NCBI GenBank assembly: GCA_035640715.1 | Contig: DASQVO010000409.1 | Coordinates: forward strand, 1 to 10,293 | DNA length: 10,293 nucleotides | Reading direction: 5' to 3' | Source of the DNA: DASQVO01 sp035640715 | GTDB lineage: Bacteria; Actinomycetota; Actinomycetes; Streptosporangiales; Streptosporangiaceae | Part shown: positions 6,752-10,293 of the stretch, piece after piece | How the letters are laid out: each line of letters opens with the position of its first letter | How positions within the stretch are numbered: the stretch's first letter is position 1 | Made by a program: the position numbers and the translations under genes | Notes under the pieces: generated by a model | Told to the model about the DNA's origin: nothing | The model's database searches: none | Seen by the model: only the letters and a program-made list of their open reading frames with translations

Positions 6752-6792
6752 GTGGACAGTCAGTGGACAACGGATGGTCTGGATAGTGGACA
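6752..6792 (+). repeat. Helically phased direct-repeat array (GTGGACA-type heptamers)
   Basis: GTGGACA occurs at 6752-6758, 6763-6769 and 6786-6792, and the related ATGGTCT fills the gap at 6774-6780. Start-to-start distances are therefore 11, 11 and 12 bp, placing all four on one face of the helix. The first two copies are part of an 11-bp tandem, CAGTGGACAGT then CAGTGGACAAC. Two further GTGGTC copies (6704-6709, 6723-6728) lie nearer the STAND gene but out of phase. The arrangement resembles activator arrays such as SARP heptamers or MalT boxes. Confidence 0.6.
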
Positions 6793-6806
6793 ACCGGCCG
6801 CCTCAC

Positions 6807-6823
6807 GATAACACCGTGTCATC
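6807..6823. promoter_or_regulatory. 17-bp imperfect palindrome, candidate dimer operator
   Basis: GATAACACCGTGTCATC has 7 of 8 paired positions symmetric around a central C at 6815; only 6810/6820 fail. Its size and symmetry suit a homodimeric HTH repressor of the TetR or GntR kind. No such regulator is encoded in the window. Confidence 0.45.
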
Positions 6824-6833
6824 TATTTGCAGG

Positions 6834-6848
6834 GCCGTCGGCGACGGC
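6834..6848. promoter_or_regulatory. 15-bp perfect palindrome GCCGTCG-G-CGACGGC
   Basis: Perfect 7-bp arms flank one base, 11 bp beyond the 17-bp palindrome. It could be an operator half, a transcript hairpin (its 1-nt loop is too tight for a full stem) or a chance GC-rich palindrome. Confidence 0.3.
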
Positions 6849-6970
6849 AGCGTTCGCGGGCAGCTTACGGCCAGCACTGGCGGACCGTTCAGCACGTCCC
6901 TTCGCCGAGCCGGCGCACTGCCCACGGAGCCGGCTTTAGCGGGTATTCCCCAGCGGTGCTGCCGCCTGGA

Positions 6971-6981
6971 GTGATCATCAC
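6971..6981. promoter_or_regulatory. Palindrome GTGAT-C-ATCAC upstream of the MFS gene
   Basis: Perfect 5-bp arms flank one base, 73 bp before the preferred MFS start, inside the likely promoter zone. It is a candidate repressor or activator site for the transporter/amidohydrolase operon, short enough to be chance. Confidence 0.35.
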
Positions 6982-7043
6982 CCTGACACGACTGAAACAA
7001 ACATTCTCGCACTGTCGATACCACGAACGAACTGTCAATGATT

Positions 7044-7050
7044 GGAGAAG
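7044..7050 (+). promoter_or_regulatory. Ribosome binding site of the MFS gene
   Basis: GGAGAAG at 7044-7050 ends 3 nt before a TTG at 7054, with GGAG spaced 6 nt from it. It selects that TTG over the in-frame TTG at 7042, which lies upstream of and partly overlaps this site and has no purine-rich sequence before it. Confidence 0.6.
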
Positions 7051-7053
7051 CAA

Positions 7054-8685
7054 TTGGCGTCGAATGATTCGCCGTCAATCCCCTCGTCCGGGCCACTGGA
7101 AGCCGGTGCGCAGTACGACACTCCGGCGACCGCCTTCGCCGGCCCGGATCAAGGATCGGGTCCGGCAGCGATCGCCGTGCCCCGGCCGGGCCGGGGCTGG
7201 ACACTTGCGGCGGTTTCCATCGCGACCTTCATGCTCCTGCTCGATCTGACGGTCGTCAGTGTCGCGTTGCCGGACATCCGGATCGCATTCAACTCGTCGT
7301 TCTCCGCGCTGCAGTGGATCCTCGACGCCTACGCCCTGGGCCTGGCAGTTTTCCTGCTGACGGCGGGTTCGGTAGCCGACCGGATCGGCCGCAAGCGGGT
7401 GTTCCTCATCGGGCTTGCCATTTTCGTTATCGCCTCACTCGCCTGCGGTCTCGCTCCAGGAGTGGGATTCTTGTCGGGCGCGCGTGCCATACAGGGAATT
7501 GGCGGGGCGGTACTTTTCGCCGTCGGTCCGGCGCTGATCGGCCAGGAGTACCGAGGCAAAGATCGCGGCAAGGCATTCGGCATCTTCGGTGGTGTTATCG
7601 GCTTGGCCATCGCTGTCGGGCCACTGGTGGGCGGAGCACTCACCGCAGCCAATTGGCGCTACATCTTCCTGCTCAACGTTCCCATCGGAATCATCGCGCT
7701 GGTGATTACCCTGGCGCGGATGCAGGAATCTCGCGAACTCAATTCACGTCCAGTAGACTGGGGTGGCCTGGTCACCTTCTGCGTCGCGCTCGCGCTGCTC
7801 GTACTCGGCCTCCTGCGAGGCGATTCGCTTGGTTGGGGCAGCGCTTCGATTATCGCGATGTTCGTCGCCGCCGCGGTACTCCTGGTTATTTTCGGTGTGA
7901 TAGAGATACGGCTCGGCGACCGGGCTATGCTGGAAATGTCACTGTTCCGCAACGTCACGTTCAACGGTATTTCCGCCACCACCGCCCTATACTCGGGAGC
8001 GGTGATGTCCGCACTCTTCCTCGAGGTGTCCTACCTGCAGAACGTACTGAGATTGTCGCCTTGGCAGGCTGGTATCCGGTTCATGCCGCTGACGCTCACC
8101 ATCTTCGTTGTCGCGGGTATTTCGACTGGTTTCACAGGAAAATTCTCACCACGTGCACTCGTCGGGTTCTCGCTGCTCGCCATCGCTGTTGGGCTGGCCT
8201 TGGTGAGGCTGGTTGGGCCGGCGAGCGATTGGACAGCGCTGCTGCCGAGCATGTTCGTCACAGGCGTGGGCATGGGATTGTTCAATCCGCTCCGCGCTTC
8301 GCTGTCGATCGCGGTGGCCGAGCCCGCAAAATCGGGTATGGCCTCGGGCATGAGCGAGACGTTCTATCAGGTCGGCACCACTGTCGGCATCGCGGCTCTT
8401 GGCGCCTTTTTCCAGGCGCAGGTAAGCCACATATTCAACACCTCCGGCACGGGGGGCGCCCTAGGTGGGCGCCTGGGCGGCGCGGTCGCGGCGGGCAGCG
8501 GTGCACAGATCGCTGCAAGGATCCACCAGCCTGGGCTGGCGGGTCAGGTCCTGACGACAGCCCGTGCGGCATTCGTCTCCGGCCTGGGCGACGTGATGAC
8601 CGTGGCAGCCGTGGTCGCATTCATTGGGGCAATTGCCGCATTCGGTTTTATCCGGAAACAGGACTTGCACGAGAGCGCGATCTGA
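7054..8685 (+). CDS. MFS transporter, DHA2 family (14-TMS EmrB/QacA type)
   Basis: This integral membrane protein, 543 aa from the TTG start, should be a proton-driven exporter of drugs or metabolites. An N-terminal cytoplasmic tail of about 48 residues precedes TM1. Family motifs are LDLTVVSVALPDI (63-75, motif D1), GSVADRIGRKR (105-115, motif A), AIAVGPLVGGAL (185-196, motif C-like) followed by NWRYIFLLNVPIG (200-212). About 14 hydrophobic segments follow, with a Gly/Ala-rich loop (around 430-465) before the last two helices, as is usual in DHA2 proteins. It is transcribed away from the STAND gene, and the amidohydrolase follows after 40 nt with no terminator between, so the two are probably one operon. 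The stretch around 8100-8155 uses more A/T-ending codons than the flanking genes. Export is the family norm, but import of the amidohydrolase substrate cannot be excluded. Confidence 0.93.
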   Translation: MASNDSPSIPSSGPLEAGAQYDTPATAFAGPDQGSGPAAIAVPRPGRGWTLAAVSIATFMLLLDLTVVSVALPDIRIAFNSSFSALQWILDAYALGLAVFLLTAGSVADRIGRKRVFLIGLAIFVIASLACGLAPGVGFLSGARAIQGIGGAVLFAVGPALIGQEYRGKDRGKAFGIFGGVIGLAIAVGPLVGGALTAANWRYIFLLNVPIGIIALVITLARMQESRELNSRPVDWGGLVTFCVALALLVLGLLRGDSLGWGSASIIAMFVAAAVLLVIFGVIEIRLGDRAMLEMSLFRNVTFNGISATTALYSGAVMSALFLEVSYLQNVLRLSPWQAGIRFMPLTLTIFVVAGISTGFTGKFSPRALVGFSLLAIAVGLALVRLVGPASDWTALLPSMFVTGVGMGLFNPLRASLSIAVAEPAKSGMASGMSETFYQVGTTVGIAALGAFFQAQVSHIFNTSGTGGALGGRLGGAVAAGSGAQIAARIHQPGLAGQVLTTARAAFVSGLGDVMTVAAVVAFIGAIAAFGFIRKQDLHESAI

Positions 8686-8725
8686 CACTCCCGGTTACAA
8701 GGCAGCTCACTCAAGGAAGACATAG

Positions 8726-10293
8726 ATGGAACGCAATAGTGCTAAGGGGACGGCCGGAAATGGTACCCCGGAATCGGGTTTTGCGGATCTGGCGATCCGG
8801 GGGGCTGCGATCCGGACGATGGACAGGTCACGGCCGTGGGCGACCGCGATGGCAGTGAAGGACGGCCGGATCATGGCTGTGGGTGAGGAGGCGGAGATCG
8901 GCGCGGTCACCGGGCCGCCGACCTCGGTTATCGATGCGGGCGGCGCCATGGTGATGCCTGGCATCGTTGATGCCCATATTCACGTGTCCGCGGGCGGGCA
9001 GCAGATGGCGTGGGAACTGGCGATCTCGCCGGCGGCAGGCCTGGACGAGATCATGGCTGCGGTGAGCGCGCATGCCGGCGGGATCGGCGCCAATGACTGG
9101 GTGATCGGCGGCTCGGTTGGCAGCGGCGTCCTGCAGCATGCGGGAACGCGGGATGCGCTGGCCGCCCTGGACAAGGCGGGGAGGGGACGGCCCGTCCTGC
9201 TGAGGGACGACTCGAGCCACAACCGCTGGGCGAACTCGCGGGCGATGGAACTGCTCGGTATCAGCGCTGCCACGCCGGATCCGGCGGACGGGCGTTATGT
9301 CCGTGACAGCCACGGCGATCCGGTCGGGGTCATCTTGGAGCAGGCATCTCAGCGAGCCGAGCAGGGAGCCCGGGAGCACATGCGTGACCTGGAACGGCGC
9401 GACCGGCATTCGGCCCGCACCGCGCTGTCGCTGCTGAACTCCCTCGGCGTCACCGCGGTCCAGGACGCGGCCACCATGGGGACCTGGCTGGAGACCTTCA
9501 GCGCTATGGACCGGGCCGGTGAGCTGACCATGTGGCTGGTCGCCTCGATGCCCAACATCCATTACATGGTCACTGGCGCGGTGTTCCCCGAACTCGCGGA
9601 TCAGGCCTCCGCCGCGGCCACTGAGCATGTCCGGCCCACCTTTGCCAAGTTCCTCCTCGACGGTGTGCCCATGACCCGCACATCGGCCTTCCTGCATCCG
9701 TACAAGGCCGATCCGCAGGCCCCGGCGAGTGGTTCCCCCGGGCACGATCCCGGTTTCCGCGGGACGCCGTACTACACCCACGCGAGCCTGATGGAGGTGT
9801 TTGAGCAGGCCGTCGCACGGGGAATGCACGTCAAGGCCCATGCGACCGCGGACCTCACCGCCCGGCAGGTGCTGGACTGCGTGGAGGAAATCCGTAAACG
9901 GCACGGCTACGGCACGATCTTCCACATCGCGCACTCCGAGTTCATCGACCGTGACGACATCCCACGTTTCCGCGACCTCGGCGTGGTCGCGGACGCCTCA
10001 CCGCTCCTGTGGCTGCCGCACCTGATGAACCAGATCATCGCCCAGCAGGTGCAGGAGCACTACATGGAACGGATCTGGCCGCTGCGTGAACTGCACCAGG
10101 CAGGTGCACTGATCGCCGCGGGCTCGGACTGGCCCTCGGGATCGCCTATGCCAGACCCCTGGCTCAGCATCGAAGCAATGATCACCCGGCGTAACCCGGA
10201 CCCGGCCTATCCCGGCACGCTGGCCGCTGACCAGGCCCTCGACCTCACCACCGCACTCGAAGCCCACACCGTCAACGCGGCCCAGGCCATCGG
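8726..10293 (+). CDS. YtcJ-type metal-dependent amidohydrolase (3' end off window)
   Basis: A cytoplasmic amidohydrolase-superfamily enzyme; the 522 visible codons are open to the right edge, near the expected end of such proteins (about 530-560 aa). Family signatures, in order, are a beta-sandwich N-terminus with AVKDGRIMAVG (43-53), VMPGIVDAHIHV (76-87; metal ligands His84 and His86), FAKFLLDG (306-313, Lys308), VKAHATAD (369-376, His372), FHIAHSEF (399-406, His403) and AAGSDWPSGSPMPDPW (464-479, Asp468). The layout is that of YtcJ/N-substituted formamide deformylase (NfdA) relatives. The ATG has AGGA 8 nt upstream. No signal peptide is present. Likely reactions are hydrolysis of an amide, formamide or cyclic C-N bond, but YtcJ-like proteins are functionally diverse and the substrate cannot be named. 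Pairing with the MFS gene suggests its substrate or product is the transported compound. Confidence 0.92.
   Translation, partial: MERNSAKGTAGNGTPESGFADLAIRGAAIRTMDRSRPWATAMAVKDGRIMAVGEEAEIGAVTGPPTSVIDAGGAMVMPGIVDAHIHVSAGGQQMAWELAISPAAGLDEIMAAVSAHAGGIGANDWVIGGSVGSGVLQHAGTRDALAALDKAGRGRPVLLRDDSSHNRWANSRAMELLGISAATPDPADGRYVRDSHGDPVGVILEQASQRAEQGAREHMRDLERRDRHSARTALSLLNSLGVTAVQDAATMGTWLETFSAMDRAGELTMWLVASMPNIHYMVTGAVFPELADQASAAATEHVRPTFAKFLLDGVPMTRTSAFLHPYKADPQAPASGSPGHDPGFRGTPYYTHASLMEVFEQAVARGMHVKAHATADLTARQVLDCVEEIRKRHGYGTIFHIAHSEFIDRDDIPRFRDLGVVADASPLLWLPHLMNQIIAQQVQEHYMERIWPLRELHQAGALIAAGSDWPSGSPMPDPWLSIEAMITRRNPDPAYPGTLAADQALDLTTALEAHTVNAAQAI

Larger units (their letters stand above)
6645..7053. 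promoter_or_regulatory. Divergent regulatory region between STAND and MFS genes
   Basis: These 409 bp separate two divergent genes and contain no credible coding sequence. The half nearest the STAND gene is less GC-rich than its surroundings and holds an inverted repeat (6707-6746), a phased direct-repeat array (6752-6792) and a 17-bp imperfect palindrome (6807-6823). Nearer the MFS gene are a 15-bp palindrome (6834-6848), an 11-bp palindrome (6971-6981) and two ACTGTCrAT copies 20 bp apart (7011-7019, 7031-7039). A perfect TTGACA lies at 6742-6747 on the plus strand, but no matching -10 is seen, and I cannot assign a confident promoter to either gene. A 9-codon ATG frame (7038-7067) overlaps the MFS start without its own ribosome binding site. 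Confidence 0.7.

Noticed and set aside
7038..7067. 9-codon ATG frame overlapping the MFS start as a regulatory leader peptide
   Set aside because: No Shine-Dalgarno precedes it and the peptide has no run of rare or repeated codons, so there is no evidence for attenuation.
7314..8858. 514-codon plus-strand frame overlapping the MFS gene
   Set aside because: The translation is Arg/Gly/His-rich and not membrane-like; it is an off-frame shadow of a clear DHA2 transporter.
8828..9934. 368-codon minus-strand frame opposite the amidohydrolase
   Set aside because: No family pattern is visible, and the plus-strand frame has all the YtcJ metal-site motifs in order.

Overview
The window looks like chromosomal DNA of a high-GC, Gram-positive actinomycete. 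The evidence is strong G/C preference at third codon positions, frequent GTG and TTG starts, a TIGR03086/maleylpyruvate-isomerase-like protein (a superfamily tied to mycothiol), a DUF1707 protein, and a large STAND ATPase of a type I associate with Streptomyces and relatives. No genus can be named from the sequence alone. I see no rRNA, tRNA, CRISPR array, transposase or phage gene.

Layout. (1) Positions 1-2766, minus strand: a LivFGHMK-type ABC uptake operon. It runs from a lipoprotein substrate-binding protein, through the LivG-type ATPase (20 nt later), to the LivF-type ATPase (overlapping LivG by 4 nt and cut by the left edge). A clear sigma-70-type promoter lies upstream of the binding protein. 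No permease lies between these genes, so LivH/LivM, if present, must be beyond the left edge or elsewhere. (2) 2944-3510, plus strand: a DinB-superfamily TIGR03086 metal-binding protein, preceded by a 14-bp tandem repeat. (3) 3658-4317, minus strand: a DUF1707 protein with a beta-repeat C-terminal half and a possible leaderless promoter. (4) 4602-6644, minus strand: a 680-aa STAND/NB-ARC-like ATPase with a C-terminal helix-turn-helix. (5) 6645-7053: a divergent intergenic region unusually rich in operator-like repeats. (6) 7054-8685 and 8726-10293, plus strand: a DHA2-family MFS transporter followed 40 nt later by a YtcJ-type metal-dependent amidohydrolase, which is cut by the right edge. These two probably form one operon.

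The most interesting unit is the divergent block from 4602 to the right edge. A STAND-type putative regulator faces a transporter/amidohydrolase pair across about 400 bp containing a helically phased array of short direct repeats and several inverted repeats. The simplest reading is a ligand-responsive module in which the STAND protein, or another regulator, controls itself and/or the pump and hydrolase. The ligand, the amidohydrolase substrate and the direction of transport cannot be read from the sequence. The left ABC operon seems to be an independent uptake system for an amino acid or amide-like solute.
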